From Paraburkholderia sp. UYCP14C (GTDB lineage: Bacteria > Pseudomonadota > Gammaproteobacteria > Burkholderiales > Burkholderiaceae), in contig NZ_SELS01000010.1 of assembly GCF_004197395.1 (NCBI RefSeq), positions 62,001 to 126,000 on the forward strand: a stretch of 64,000 bases of DNA. The letters are read 5' to 3'. The position numbers were made by a program, and so were the translations under genes. Within the stretch, counting starts at the first letter, position 1. Each line of letters starts with the position of its first letter. Positions 8,649 to 17,550 of this stretch are shown here, one piece after another. The notes under the pieces are model-generated. The model was not told the origin of the DNA, ran no database searches, and saw only the letters and a program-made list of their open reading frames with translations.

Positions 8649-9755
8649 ATGACAGTAAAGCTCACGATAGATTGCATGGGAGGCGACCACGGCCCGTCCG
8701 TGACCGTTCCCGCTGCCGTCAACTTCGTTCGTTCGCATCCCGACGCGCAGTTGCTGCTCGTCGGCATTGAAAGTGCGATTCGTGCGCAGCTGAAGAAGCT
8801 CAAGGCTCAGGATCTGCCGGCGCTGACCGTCGTGCCTGCTACTGAGGTCGTCGCGATGGACGATCCGGTTGAGGTCGCGCTGCGCAAGAAAAAAGATTCG
8901 TCGATGCGCGTGGCGCTGAACCGCGTCAAGGAAGGCGAGGCGCAGGCCTGCATTTCAGCCGGCAATACCGGCGCGTTGATGGCGGTCTCGCGTTATGTGC
9001 TGAAAACGCTGTCGGGCATCGAACGCCCGGCCATCGCGTTTGCCCTGCCAAATCCCACCGGCTATACGATGATGCTCGACCTGGGCGCCAACGTCGACTG
9101 CGAGCCGCAGCATCTGCTGCAGTTCGCCGAGATGGGGCACGCGCTCGTGTCCGGGCTCGAGGGAAAAGACCGGCCCACCATCGGCCTGCTCAACATCGGC
9201 GAAGAGGTCATCAAGGGCAACGACATCATCAAACGCGCCGGTGAACTGCTGCGTGCGAGTACACTGAACTTTCACGGCAATGTAGAAGGCGACGACATCT
9301 ACAAGGGCACCGTCGACGTAATCGTCTGCGATGGCTTTGTCGGCAATGTCGCGCTGAAGACGTCGGAAGGTCTCGCGCAAATGCTGTCCAACATCATCAA
9401 GGAAGAGTTCGGTCGGTCGTGGCTGACCAAGGTGATGGCGGTGCTCGCGTTGCCGGTATTGATGCGCTTCAAGAAACGCGTCGATCATCGGCAATACAAC
9501 GGCGCCGCGCTGCTCGGCTTGCGCGGTCTCGTAATCAAAAGCCACGGTTCCGCCGATGCCTACGCGTTTGAGTGGGCCATCAAACGCGGGTATGATGCCG
9601 TCAAAAACGGCGTGCTGGAGCGCCTTGCGCGAGCGATGGAAGAGAATGCGGGTTCTCTCGAACAGGCGGCGCGCGACGCAAGCGGTGCGGGTCACGCAAG
9701 CCCGATCGCAGGCCAGCCGGCCGAGCCCTACGCTGCGCAATCCTCGAAGGCATAA
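8649..9755 (+). CDS. plsX: Phosphate acyltransferase PlsX
   Basis: Converts acyl-ACP to acyl-phosphate, the first committed donor for phosphatidic acid synthesis; a peripheral membrane enzyme. 368 residues. Family signatures are [11 protein letters not shown] at the N-terminus, [12 protein letters not shown], the LDLGANVDC block, GLLNIGEE and [17 protein letters not shown]. The C-terminus has a 30-residue Ala/Gly/Ser tail beyond the usual domain. Its TAA overlaps the fabH ATG by one base (TAATG), indicating translational coupling. plsX-fabH order is near universal. Confidence 0.97.
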   Translation: MTVKLTIDCMGGDHGPSVTVPAAVNFVRSHPDAQLLLVGIESAIRAQLKKLKAQDLPALTVVPATEVVAMDDPVEVALRKKKDSSMRVALNRVKEGEAQACISAGNTGALMAVSRYVLKTLSGIERPAIAFALPNPTGYTMMLDLGANVDCEPQHLLQFAEMGHALVSGLEGKDRPTIGLLNIGEEVIKGNDIIKRAGELLRASTLNFHGNVEGDDIYKGTVDVIVCDGFVGNVALKTSEGLAQMLSNIIKEEFGRSWLTKVMAVLALPVLMRFKKRVDHRQYNGAALLGLRGLVIKSHGSADAYAFEWAIKRGYDAVKNGVLERLARAMEENAGSLEQAARDASGAGHASPIAGQPAEPYAAQSSKA

Positions 9756-10744
9756 TGGCTCAATCCACTATCTATTCCCGCGTGCTGGGCACCGGCAGCT
9801 GTCTGCCGCCCAACCGCGTCACCAATCAGGATCTGGCTGAGCGTCTCGCCAGTCAAGGTGTCGAGACGAGCGACGAATGGATCGTCGCGCGCACGGGCAT
9901 CCATGCGCGTCACTTCGCCGAACCGGACGTCACGACCAGCGACCTCGCGTTGATCGCGTCGCAGCGTGCGATCGAAGCGGCGGACATCGATCCGCAGTCG
10001 ATCGACCTGATCGTCGTCGCCACCTCCACACCTGACTTCGTGTTCCCGAGCACCGCCTGCCTGCTACAGAACAAGCTCGGCATCAAGAATAACGGTGCCG
10101 CGTTCGACGTGCAGGCAGTCTGTTCGGGCTTCGCCTATGCAATGGCGACGGTGGACGCCCTGATTCGCAGCGGCCAGCATCGCACGGCGCTCGTGATCGG
10201 CGCGGAAACCTTCTCGCGCATTCTCGATTTCAACGACCGCACCACCTGCGTGCTGTTCGGCGACGGGGCTGGCGCGGTGATCCTGCAAGCCTCCGACGAA
10301 CCGGGTGTGCTCTCGAGCGCGCTGCACGCGGACGGCAGCCATTCGAACATTCTCTGCACGCCGGGCAACGTGAACCGCGGCGTGGTCGCCGGCAGCGCGT
10401 TCCTGCATATGGACGGTCAGGCTGTGTTCAAACTCGCCGTCAACGTGCTCGAGAAGGTTGCGATCGAAGCTTTGGAAAAAGCCGATCTGAAGCCCGAGCA
10501 GGTCGACTGGCTGATTCCGCATCAGGCCAATATCCGCATCATGCAGAGCACCTGCCGCAAGCTCGGTCTGCCGCAGGAGCGCATGGTCGTCACGGTGGGC
10601 GAGCACGGCAATACGTCGGCGGCGTCCATTCCGCTTGCACTCGATGTCGCGGTACGCGACGGCCGCATCAAGCGCGGCCAGAACGTGCTGATCGAAGGCG
10701 TCGGCGGCGGCTTCACGTGGGGCGCGTCGGTCATTCGCTACTGA
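9755..10744 (+). CDS. fabH: 3-oxoacyl-[ACP] synthase III (FabH)
   Basis: Starts fatty-acid chains by condensing acetyl-CoA with malonyl-ACP. 329 residues. The catalytic triad is Cys123 ([11 protein letters not shown]), His256 (IPHQANIRI) and Asn286 ([10 protein letters not shown]). The [16 protein letters not shown]-terminus is typical. The ATG overlaps the plsX stop. Spacer to fabD is 118 bp and contains a small stem-loop. Confidence 0.98.
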   Translation: MAQSTIYSRVLGTGSCLPPNRVTNQDLAERLASQGVETSDEWIVARTGIHARHFAEPDVTTSDLALIASQRAIEAADIDPQSIDLIVVATSTPDFVFPSTACLLQNKLGIKNNGAAFDVQAVCSGFAYAMATVDALIRSGQHRTALVIGAETFSRILDFNDRTTCVLFGDGAGAVILQASDEPGVLSSALHADGSHSNILCTPGNVNRGVVAGSAFLHMDGQAVFKLAVNVLEKVAIEALEKADLKPEQVDWLIPHQANIRIMQSTCRKLGLPQERMVVTVGEHGNTSAASIPLALDVAVRDGRIKRGQNVLIEGVGGGFTWGASVIRY

Positions 10745-10762
10745 GCGCGACGACGCATCGCA

Positions 10763-10782
10763 GGGCGCCGCGAGCGGCGCCC
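10763..10782 (+). other. Stem-loop in fabH-fabD spacer
   Basis: Perfect 8-bp inverted repeat GGGCGCCG/CGGCGCCC around a CGAG loop, without a T tract. It is more likely a processing or stability element, or simply a GC-rich repeat, than a terminator. Confidence 0.4.
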
Positions 10783-10862
10783 GCGCGGCCGGCGTAACCC
10801 CGCGCGCCATCTGGCAGCCGCGGCCCGCCGTCACATCCGATTAAACAGAATTTGGGGACGAT

Positions 10863-11798
10863 ATGAAATTCGCGTTCGTTTTTCCTGGGCAGGGTTCGCA
10901 GGCGGTCGGCATGCTCAACGGATTCGCCGACCACGCAATCGTGCGTGAGACGGTTCAGGAAGCGTCCGACGCACTCAACCAGGACCTCGGCAAGCTGATC
11001 GCCGAAGGCCCTGCCGAAGATCTCAATCTCACCACCAACACCCAGCCGGTCATGCTGACCGCGGCCTACGCTATCTATCGCGCGTGGCAGCAGGCGGGCG
11101 GCCCGGCGCCGGCGATCGTCGCGGGCCATAGCCTCGGCGAATACACCGCGCTCGTCGCGGCCGGCGCGCTGGCGTTTCGCGACGCGGTGCCGCTCGTGCG
11201 TTTCCGCGCGCAAGCAATGCAAACCGCAGTGCCGGTGGGCGAAGGCGGCATGGCCGCGATTCTCGGTCTCGACGACGACACGGTGCACGCGGTCTGCGTG
11301 GAAGCGTCGCCGGCGGGCGTCGTCGAAGCGGTCAATTTCAACGCTCCGGCGCAAGTCGTGATCGCGGGCCACAAAGCCGCGGTCGAGAAGGCTTGCGAAG
11401 TCGCGAAGGCGAAGGGCGCGAAGCGCGCGCTGCCGCTGCCGGTGTCGGCGCCGTTCCACTCGTCGCTGCTCAAGCCCGCGTCGGATCAACTGCGCGAATA
11501 CCTCGCGAGCATCGACGTGCGGGTGCCGTCGATTCCGGTCATCAACAACGTCGACGTCGCCGTGGTCAACGAGCCGGCCAAAATCAAGGACGCGCTGGTG
11601 CGCCAGGCGGCTGGTGCGGTGCGCTGGGTCGAATGCGTGCAGGCCATGGCCGCGCAGGGTGTCACGCACGTGATCGAATGCGGTCCGGGCAAGGTCCTTG
11701 CGGGTTTGACCAAGCGTATCGACGGCAATCTGGTCGGTGCGTCGGTGTTCGATCCGGCATCGCTCGAAGAAACGCTGAAGCTCGTCACAGCGGGCTGA
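10863..11798 (+). CDS. fabD: Malonyl-CoA:ACP transacylase (FabD)
   Basis: Loads malonyl groups onto acyl carrier protein. 311 residues. FPGQGSQ occurs at residues 6-12, and the nucleophile Ser90 lies in GHSLGEYTAL. The catalytic His follows in VSAPFHSSLL, and the C-terminal VIECGPGKVLAGL is conserved. Third gene of the fab operon; no internal terminator before fabG (113-bp spacer). Confidence 0.98.
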   Translation: MKFAFVFPGQGSQAVGMLNGFADHAIVRETVQEASDALNQDLGKLIAEGPAEDLNLTTNTQPVMLTAAYAIYRAWQQAGGPAPAIVAGHSLGEYTALVAAGALAFRDAVPLVRFRAQAMQTAVPVGEGGMAAILGLDDDTVHAVCVEASPAGVVEAVNFNAPAQVVIAGHKAAVEKACEVAKAKGAKRALPLPVSAPFHSSLLKPASDQLREYLASIDVRVPSIPVINNVDVAVVNEPAKIKDALVRQAAGAVRWVECVQAMAAQGVTHVIECGPGKVLAGLTKRIDGNLVGASVFDPASLEETLKLVTAG

Positions 11799-11911
11799 GC
11801 GCGCATTCTCGAGCGGGTGTCGACAGGGCAGGGCTCGCTGACGCGACAGCTCTCGACAGACGAATCAACAAGAATCAATCAGCCCTATTTGAAGGGCATC
11901 CGGACTGACAG

Positions 11912-12661
11912 ATGGAAAAGACTCTCGACAAGCAGATCGCAATCGTGACGGGCGCATCGCGCGGCATCGGCCGTGCGATCGCGATGGAACTCGCGCATCA
12001 GGGCGCTACGGTGATCGGCACCGCGACGAGCGAAAGCGGGGCGGCTGCAATCAGCGAAGCGTTCAAGGCGGCGGGCGTGAACGGCCGCGGCGCGGTGCTC
12101 GACGTCAACGACGCGGCCGCAGCCGAAGCGCTGATCGACGGCACGGTCAAGGAATTCGGCGCGCTCAACGTGCTGGTGAACAACGCCGGCATCACCCAGG
12201 ATCAACTGGCGATGCGCATGAAGGACGACGACTGGGACGCGGTGATCGACACCAACCTGAAGTCGGTGTTCCGCCTGTCGCGCGCGGTGCTGCGCCCGAT
12301 GATGAAAGCGAAGGGCGGCCGCATCATCAACATCACGTCGGTGGTCGGCTCGGCAGGCAACCCGGGGCAGATCAACTATGCGGCCGCGAAGGCCGGCGTC
12401 GCGGGCATGACGCGCGCGCTCGCGCGTGAAATCGGCAGCCGCGGCATCACGGTCAATTGCGTGGCGCCTGGTTTCATCGATACCGACATGACGAAAGCGC
12501 TGCCCGAAGAACAGCAGACCGCGCTGAAAACGCAGATTCCGCTCGGCCGTCTCGGCAGCCCGGAAGACATCGCGCACGCGGTCGCGTTCCTCGCGTCGCC
12601 GCAAGCGGGCTACATCACCGGCACGACGCTGCACGTGAACGGCGGCATGTATATGCAGTAA
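11912..12661 (+). CDS. fabG: 3-oxoacyl-[ACP] reductase (FabG)
   Basis: NADPH-dependent reduction of 3-ketoacyl-ACP. 249 residues, a short-chain dehydrogenase. The cofactor motif is TGASRGIG near residue 14, followed by NNAGIT. The active site is Ser (INITSVVGSAG), Tyr156 and Lys160 (NYAAAKAG). C-terminal GTTLHVNGGMYM is the FabG hallmark and separates it from other SDRs. Context between fabD and acpP confirms the role. Confidence 0.98.
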   Translation: MEKTLDKQIAIVTGASRGIGRAIAMELAHQGATVIGTATSESGAAAISEAFKAAGVNGRGAVLDVNDAAAAEALIDGTVKEFGALNVLVNNAGITQDQLAMRMKDDDWDAVIDTNLKSVFRLSRAVLRPMMKAKGGRIINITSVVGSAGNPGQINYAAAKAGVAGMTRALAREIGSRGITVNCVAPGFIDTDMTKALPEEQQTALKTQIPLGRLGSPEDIAHAVAFLASPQAGYITGTTLHVNGGMYMQ

Positions 12662-12680
12662 CCAGATTCGGTTACTATCC

Positions 12681-12769
12681 GCGCCTCGATGTGTTTGCAG
12701 AAGCACGAGGCGCAGGCGTTGACAGGAACCCGAAGCGCCGCTTTTTTGCCGGGTCAAACCTGATAAAAT
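12681..12769 (+). promoter_or_regulatory. fabG-acpP spacer: stem-loop and candidate acpP promoter
   Basis: An 8-bp inverted repeat GCGCCTCG (12681-12688)/CGAGGCGC (12706-12713) is followed by TTGACA at 12719-12724 and a TGATAAAAT box at 12761-12769. TTGACA and the box are too far apart to form one promoter, so the -35 for the box is unassigned. A dedicated acpP promoter is expected because ACP is needed in large molar excess. Confidence 0.4.
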
Positions 12770-12812
12770 GCGCGCACCTGTATTTTTGAACTTCTTTTCC
12801 CTTGGAGGGGTA

Positions 12813-13052
12813 ATGGACAATATCGAACAGCGCGTCAAGAAGATCGTCGCGGAACAACTGGGCGTTGCGGAAGCGGAAATCAAGAACGAAGCGTCGTTCG
12901 TGAACGATCTCGGCGCCGACTCGCTCGACACCGTTGAGCTCGTGATGGCCCTCGAAGACGAATTCGGCATGGAAATTCCGGATGAAGAAGCCGAGAAGAT
13001 CACTACCGTTCAGCAAGCGATCGACTACGCTCGCGCGAACGTCAAGGCCTAA
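12813..13052 (+). CDS. acpP: Acyl carrier protein
   Basis: Carries growing acyl chains on a 4'-phosphopantetheine arm. 79 residues, acidic, with the attachment site Ser37 in [15 protein letters not shown]. The start ATG follows a strong GGAGGGG ribosome-binding site at about 12803-12809. The arm would be attached by AcpS, whose gene lies at 26358. A nested hairpin follows the gene. Confidence 0.99.
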
Positions 13053-13232
13053 GGTCATTCGCGCCTGCGTTTCTGCACGGGCCGCGCATGACGCCCTGCC
13101 GTGCCGCTTGCCGGCACCAGCAGGGTCGGCGCTATGGGGCGTGTCCATTGACACACCATGCGCCGCGCCGCTTGGTCGTCAGGAGCCAGCGATGTTGACA
13201 GCGCAACTTTTCGCGCGATTGCCGACTTAAAC

Positions 13233-13278
13233 AGCCACAGGGCACACAGGGCGATTCCTGTGGCCGCTGTGGCTTTTG
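13233..13278 (+). terminator. Nested hairpin with T-rich tail between acpP and fabF
   Basis: Outer stem AGCCACAG (13233-13240)/CTGTGGCT (13267-13274) encloses an inner stem CACAGG (13245-13250)/CCTGTG (13257-13262), then TTTTGCTTGTTGT. It probably terminates part of acpP transcription; fabF starts 31 bp later. Confidence 0.6.
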
Positions 13279-13308
13279 CTTGTTGTCATCTATGAAAAAG
13301 GGGTTACC

Positions 13309-14547
13309 GTGAGCCGCCGTCGTGTTGTTGTTACAGGCCTGGGGCTGATTTCGCCTGTTGGCAATAATGTTGCCGATGGCTGGGCCAATCTGGTCGCCGG
13401 CAAGTCTGGGATTGCCAATATCACGAAGTTCGATGCGTCGAACTTCTCCACTCGTTTCGCCGGCGAGGTGAAGGGCTTCAATATCGAGGACTACATCCCC
13501 GGTAAGGAAGCGCGCCACATGGATACGTTCATCCATTACGGCGTGGCTGCGGGCATCCAGGCGATGCAGGACAGCGGCCTCGAAGTCACCGACGAGAATT
13601 CGGAGCGCATTGGCGTGGTGGTCGGTTCGGGCATCGGCGGTCTGCCGATGATCGAAATCACCCAGACCGAATTGCTCAATCGCGGCCCGCGTCGCATTTC
13701 GCCGTTCTTCGTGCCGGCTTCGATCATCAACATGATCTCCGGCCACTTGTCGATCAAGTTCGGCATCAAGGGTCCGAATCTGTCGATCGTCACCGCGTGC
13801 ACGACCGGTCTGCATTGCATCGGCGAAGCTTCGCGCCTGATCGAATACGGCGACGCCGACGTGATGATCGCCGGTGGCGCGGAATCGACCGTGTCGCCGC
13901 TCGGTATCGGCGGCTTTGCGGCGGCACGCGCGCTGTCGCAGCGCAATGACGATCCGGCGACCGCGAGCCGTCCGTGGGACAAGGACCGTGACGGCTTCGT
14001 GCTCGGCGAAGGCGCGGGCGTGATGGTGCTCGAAGAATACGAGCACGCGAAGGCGCGTGGCGCGAAGATTTACGCGGAAATCGGCGGCTACGGCATGAGC
14101 GGCGATGCGTATCACATGACCGCTCCGCTCGAAGACGGCGACGGCGCACGCCGCTGCATGCTCGCCGCATTGAAGAACGCGGGTATCAACGGCGATCAGG
14201 TGAATTACCTGAACGCGCACGGCACGTCCACGCCGCTCGGCGATCTGGCGGAAACGACCGGTATCAAGCGGGCGTTCGGCGACCACGCAAAGGACATGGT
14301 CGTCAACTCGACCAAGTCGATGACGGGTCACCTGCTGGGCGGCGCGGGCGGTCTGGAGTCGGTGTTCACGGTGCTCGCCGTGCATCACCAGGTCTCGCCT
14401 CCGACCATCAACATCTTCAACCAGGACCCGGCCTGCGATCTCGATTACTGCGCGAACACCGCGCGGGACATGAAGATCGACGTCGCGCTGAAGAACTCGT
14501 TCGGGTTCGGCGGCACGAACGGCACGCTGGTGTTCAAGCGCGCCTGA
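13309..14547 (+). CDS. fabF: 3-oxoacyl-[ACP] synthase II (FabF)
   Basis: Main elongating condensing enzyme; also tunes membrane unsaturation. 412 residues from a GTG start, giving the standard N-terminus (V/M)[26 protein letters not shown] upstream serves as ribosome-binding site. The longer frame adds 11 residues not found in the family. The catalytic triad is Cys164 ([10 protein letters not shown]), His304 ([11 protein letters not shown]) and His341 ([10 protein letters not shown]). [14 protein letters not shown] closes the protein. Confidence 0.97.
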   Translation: MSRRRVVVTGLGLISPVGNNVADGWANLVAGKSGIANITKFDASNFSTRFAGEVKGFNIEDYIPGKEARHMDTFIHYGVAAGIQAMQDSGLEVTDENSERIGVVVGSGIGGLPMIEITQTELLNRGPRRISPFFVPASIINMISGHLSIKFGIKGPNLSIVTACTTGLHCIGEASRLIEYGDADVMIAGGAESTVSPLGIGGFAAARALSQRNDDPATASRPWDKDRDGFVLGEGAGVMVLEEYEHAKARGAKIYAEIGGYGMSGDAYHMTAPLEDGDGARRCMLAALKNAGINGDQVNYLNAHGTSTPLGDLAETTGIKRAFGDHAKDMVVNSTKSMTGHLLGGAGGLESVFTVLAVHHQVSPPTINIFNQDPACDLDYCANTARDMKIDVALKNSFGFGGTNGTLVFKRA

Positions 14548-14561
14548 TCGCCTGACCACGG

Positions 14562-15059
14562 GTGACGAGTCAGTTCACGACGCCGGCTTCGCCGGCGCTT
14601 TCTCCCACGCCGGCAACATTGGGCAGCGCGGCGCAGCGGATTGCGCTGCGTCGTTCGGTCGCAATGCGTGCCGCGCTGGGGGCGTTCGTGCTGATTGTGA
14701 CGTTAGCCGTCTATACCTGCCTCGCGCCGCGGTTGGGCGCGTGGCAGGCTGCTCCGTTGACGCTTGCCGTCGCAGCGCTGCTCGCGCTGTGCGCGGCGAG
14801 GCATGAGGCGGTGCAACCCGTCGCGCTGCGTGTCGCGATGGGCGAAATTTCCGCTTGGAACCACGCGGGCGTGTTGCTCGCGCGAGGCCGCGTGGTCGGG
14901 TGCGCGCAGTGGAGCGGCCGCTTGCTGGTGCTCGCGATCGAGCCCGAGGGTGGTCAAGGGCGCCGCCGCATGCGCTCCCTGCTGCTCACCGCCGACGCGT
15001 CGCCGTCCACCGTTTTCCGCGAACTTTCCGTGCTGGGCCGGCGTGCGGCCGGCGCCTGA
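14562..15059 (+). CDS. Small two-helix membrane protein upstream of rpoE, function unknown
   Basis: 165 residues from a GTG start 14 nt after the fabF stop. A Ser/Thr/Pro-Ala N-terminus is followed by two hydrophobic helices at about residues 37-57 (ALGAFVLIVTLAVYTCLAP) and 62-79, with a basic turn between. The rest is a hydrophilic domain with RVAMGEISAWN and a Arg-rich GQGRRRMRSLLL segment. I do not recognise a named family; the layout (two TM helices then a soluble domain) recalls YgfX-type proteins found next to rpoE/sdhE loci, which is only a guess. Codon use is normal for the region. Confidence 0.75.
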   Translation: MTSQFTTPASPALSPTPATLGSAAQRIALRRSVAMRAALGAFVLIVTLAVYTCLAPRLGAWQAAPLTLAVAALLALCAARHEAVQPVALRVAMGEISAWNHAGVLLARGRVVGCAQWSGRLLVLAIEPEGGQGRRRMRSLLLTADASPSTVFRELSVLGRRAAGA

Positions 15060-15061
15060 CT

Positions 15062-15128
15062 GTAACGACTGTAACCGCTGTTACCGTAGTAACGTGCCCT
15101 CACGAGGGGGACGCTACAATAGTCCCCC
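15062..15128 (+). promoter_or_regulatory. Symmetric control region upstream of rpoE
   Basis: Four 5-mers spaced exactly 9 nt apart, GTAAC (15062), GTAAC (15071), GTTAC (15080) and GTAAC (15089), precede a -10-like TACAAT (15115-15120). That box sits in the loop of a perfect 7-bp inverted repeat GGGGGAC (15106-15112)/GTCCCCC (15122-15128). No good -35 or sigma-E consensus was found, so promoter class is open; regulator binding is inferred from symmetry only. Confidence 0.45.
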
Positions 15129-15160
15129 GCCATGCGCCCTATAGTTAACGGATTTATCAG

Positions 15161-15760
15161 GTGAGCGAAAAAGAAATTGATCAGGTGCTGGTCGAGCGCG
15201 TTCAGAAGGGCGACAAGGCCGCGTTCGAGCTTCTGGTCTCCAAATACCACCGCAAGATTCTCCGGCTGATCTCGCGTCTCGTGCGGGACCCCGCCGAAGT
15301 CGAAGACGTCGCGCAGGACGCTTTTATCAAGGCGTATCGCGCGTTGCCGCAGTTTCGCGGCGAGTCGGCGTTTTATACGTGGTTGTACCGGATTGCGGTC
15401 AATACCGCGAAGAACTACCTTGCCACCCAGGGCCGGCGCGCGCCGACCTCGACCGAAGCGGATGCTGAAGAAGCTGAAACTTTCTCCGACGCCGACCAAC
15501 TAAGGGATATCAACACGCCTGAGTCGATGTTGATGAGCAAGCAGATCGCCGAGACGGTCAATGCTGCGATGGCGGTTTTACCGGAAGAATTGCGCACCGC
15601 CATTACTCTTCGAGAAATTGAGGGTTTGAGCTACGAGGAAATCGCTGAGATGATGGGTTGTCCAATTGGCACAGTCAGATCACGAATTTTCCGCGCTCGC
15701 GAAGCCATTGCGGCAAAATTGCGACCGTTGCTTGACACACCCGAAGGCAAGCGCTGGTAG
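15161..15760 (+). CDS. rpoE: RNA polymerase sigma-E factor (RpoE/AlgU)
   Basis: ECF sigma factor for envelope stress. 199 residues from GTG. Sigma region 2 contains RVQKGDKAAFELLVSKYHRK and DVAQDAFIKAYRALPQFRG; region 4 contains LREIEGLSYEEIAEMMGCP and GTVRSRIFRAREAI. It is normally held at the membrane by the RseA anti-sigma protein encoded next, with release after regulated proteolysis. First gene of rpoE-rseA-rseB-mucD. Confidence 0.96.
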   Translation: MSEKEIDQVLVERVQKGDKAAFELLVSKYHRKILRLISRLVRDPAEVEDVAQDAFIKAYRALPQFRGESAFYTWLYRIAVNTAKNYLATQGRRAPTSTEADAEEAETFSDADQLRDINTPESMLMSKQIAETVNAAMAVLPEELRTAITLREIEGLSYEEIAEMMGCPIGTVRSRIFRAREAIAAKLRPLLDTPEGKRW

Positions 15761-15853
15761 ACGTTTCTGAGCGTCCAGCCGGCTTGGCGGGGCAGCGGTG
15801 CAATATCTGGATTAGTGGTGTCACTACGGGATATTTGGAAGATGGGGAGCATC

Positions 15854-16468
15854 ATGGGGTCGGTCTCGATGCAGTCGCAAGCGAGCTCGCACGGCGAGCG
15901 TCTGTCCGCTTTCGTCGACGGTGAGCTGTTCGGCGAAGAGCATCTGAATCTGGACAAGTTTCTTGCGGAGCTGGACGGCGATGATCGCGCCGCCTGGTCG
16001 AGCTACCACCTGATCGGCGACGCGCTGCGTTCCGACGATCTGGCAGTCAGTCCCGCACGGAGCAGCGCCTTTCTGAGCGGCTTTGCCGCGCGTCTCGAAA
16101 GCGAGCCGCATGTGCTTGCGCCAGCCGCCGCGTCCGCGTCGGTCACGCGCCGCCTGCTCGGGCTGCGCCGCCGGGTGGTGCCGGCTTTTGCCGTCGCTGC
16201 CGCCGCCGCAACGTTGACCTGGATCGTCGTGCCGCAGTTGCAGGGCGTGCCGGGTGGTCCGGGTGCCCAGCTCGCTTCGCTCCAATCGCACGGCGATACG
16301 GTGCAGCGGGTCGCCATGGCTTCGGTGCCGGCGCAAGACGCCAACATCATTCGCGACGCGAGCCTCGATCAATACCTCGAAGCTCATCAGCAGTTCGCGC
16401 AACAACCGGTGATGGCAGGCTCGATGCCGGTAATTCGCGCTGCCTCAGTCTCCACGCAGGGCCAATAG
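15854..16468 (+). CDS. rseA: Anti-sigma-E factor RseA/MucA
   Basis: Membrane anti-sigma factor. About 204 residues. The N-terminal RseA domain includes HGERLSAFVDGELFGEEHLN and RAAWSSYHLIGDALRSDDL, which cage sigma-E in the cytoplasm. One transmembrane helix lies at about residues 105-125 (VVPAFAVAAAAATLTWIVV), and the remainder is periplasmic and should contact RseB. Several in-frame ATGs exist (15815, 15842, 15854); 15854 is preferred because GGGGAG lies just upstream, but 15842 is possible. Confidence 0.9.
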   Translation: MGSVSMQSQASSHGERLSAFVDGELFGEEHLNLDKFLAELDGDDRAAWSSYHLIGDALRSDDLAVSPARSSAFLSGFAARLESEPHVLAPAAASASVTRRLLGLRRRVVPAFAVAAAAATLTWIVVPQLQGVPGGPGAQLASLQSHGDTVQRVAMASVPAQDANIIRDASLDQYLEAHQQFAQQPVMAGSMPVIRAASVSTQGQ

Positions 16469-16472
16469 TTTG

Positions 16473-17513
16473 ATGCAGACTCCGCGGTTCAATAAAACGA
16501 CTATCTGGGGGCGGTTGCCAGCATTTCTGTTCTGTGCAGCCGTGTTGTTGTCCGCCACACCGCGGGTCTTCGCACAAGACGATCCGACCGTCGTCCGTCG
16601 CACGGCGGCGGCACTGCTCGACCGCATCCACGAGGCCGCCCAGCAGCAGAATTACGAGGGCGCGTTCGTCTATCAGCGCGGCAATTTCGTGCAGACGTCG
16701 CGCATCGCGCACTACTCCACGCATGCGGACGGCGAGTTCGAGCAGCTCGAAAGCCTCGACGGCAAGCCGCGCAAGATGCTCCGGCATAACGACGACATGT
16801 ACACGTTCGTGCCCGAGCGGCGTATCGTAGTCTTCGAAAAGCGGCAGAACAAAGACTCGTTCCCTGCGCTGCTGGCCGTGAACGGCGAGCAGGTACTGTC
16901 CGTCTACGAGCCGAAAATGCTTGGCGACGACCGCGTGGCGGGCGTCGACAGTGTCGTGATGGAACTCGATCCCAAAGACTCGTACCGCTTCGCGTACAAG
17001 CTATGGGCCGACAAAAAAACCGGTCTGCTGCTGCGCGCTCAGACGCTCGACCCGAGCGGCCAGGTACTGGAGCAGCTGTCGTTTTCGCAGGTCCGCATCG
17101 GCGTTCCGGTCGACAAGACGGGCATCGTCAACGGCATTCGCAATCTCGCGGGCTGGACCGTCGTGCGTCCGCCCGTCGAGCCGGTCGACATGGCCGCGCA
17201 GGGTTGGCAGATCACGCCATCGGTTCCGGGCTTCCACATGATTCGCCAGTTACGCCGCCCGATGGCGTCGCGCGAGACGGGGCAGCCGCCAATCCCGGTC
17301 GATCAGGCAGTGTTTTCCGACGGCCTCGCGGCGATTTCGGTGTTCGTCGAGCCGGTCGAGAACAATACGCGCAAGGAGGGCACGGGCGATAGCGGCGCAA
17401 CGCACGTACTGGTCAAGCGTCAGGGCGACTTCTGGATTACCCTGCTCGGTGAGGTGCCCCAAACCACATTGCAGCAGTTCGCGTCTGCCATAGAATACAA
17501 AGCTCCGAAGTAA
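16473..17513 (+). CDS. rseB: Periplasmic sigma-E regulator RseB/MucB
   Basis: Binds the periplasmic part of RseA and shields it from DegS-type proteolysis. 346 residues with a signal peptide (LPAFLFCAAVLLSATPRVFA, cleavage after about residue 34). The mature N-terminus AALLDRIHEAAQQQNYEGAF and YQRGNFVQTSRIAH are typical MucB. The C-terminal domain contains GWQITPSVPGFHMIRQ. The start is four bases after the rseA stop. Part of the sigma-E operon. Confidence 0.94.
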   Translation: MQTPRFNKTTIWGRLPAFLFCAAVLLSATPRVFAQDDPTVVRRTAAALLDRIHEAAQQQNYEGAFVYQRGNFVQTSRIAHYSTHADGEFEQLESLDGKPRKMLRHNDDMYTFVPERRIVVFEKRQNKDSFPALLAVNGEQVLSVYEPKMLGDDRVAGVDSVVMELDPKDSYRFAYKLWADKKTGLLLRAQTLDPSGQVLEQLSFSQVRIGVPVDKTGIVNGIRNLAGWTVVRPPVEPVDMAAQGWQITPSVPGFHMIRQLRRPMASRETGQPPIPVDQAVFSDGLAAISVFVEPVENNTRKEGTGDSGATHVLVKRQGDFWITLLGEVPQTTLQQFASAIEYKAPK

Positions 17514-17550
17514 CCCTTCCGAATCCTGAAATCCCTCGGCTTGCTACGAT

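Noticed and set aside
15021-15059. GAACTT at 15021-15026 as sigma-E -35 for rpoE autoregulation
   Set aside because: No TCTGA-like -10 at 16-17 bp; the nearest candidate is 28 bp away. It also lies in the coding end of the 165-residue gene.
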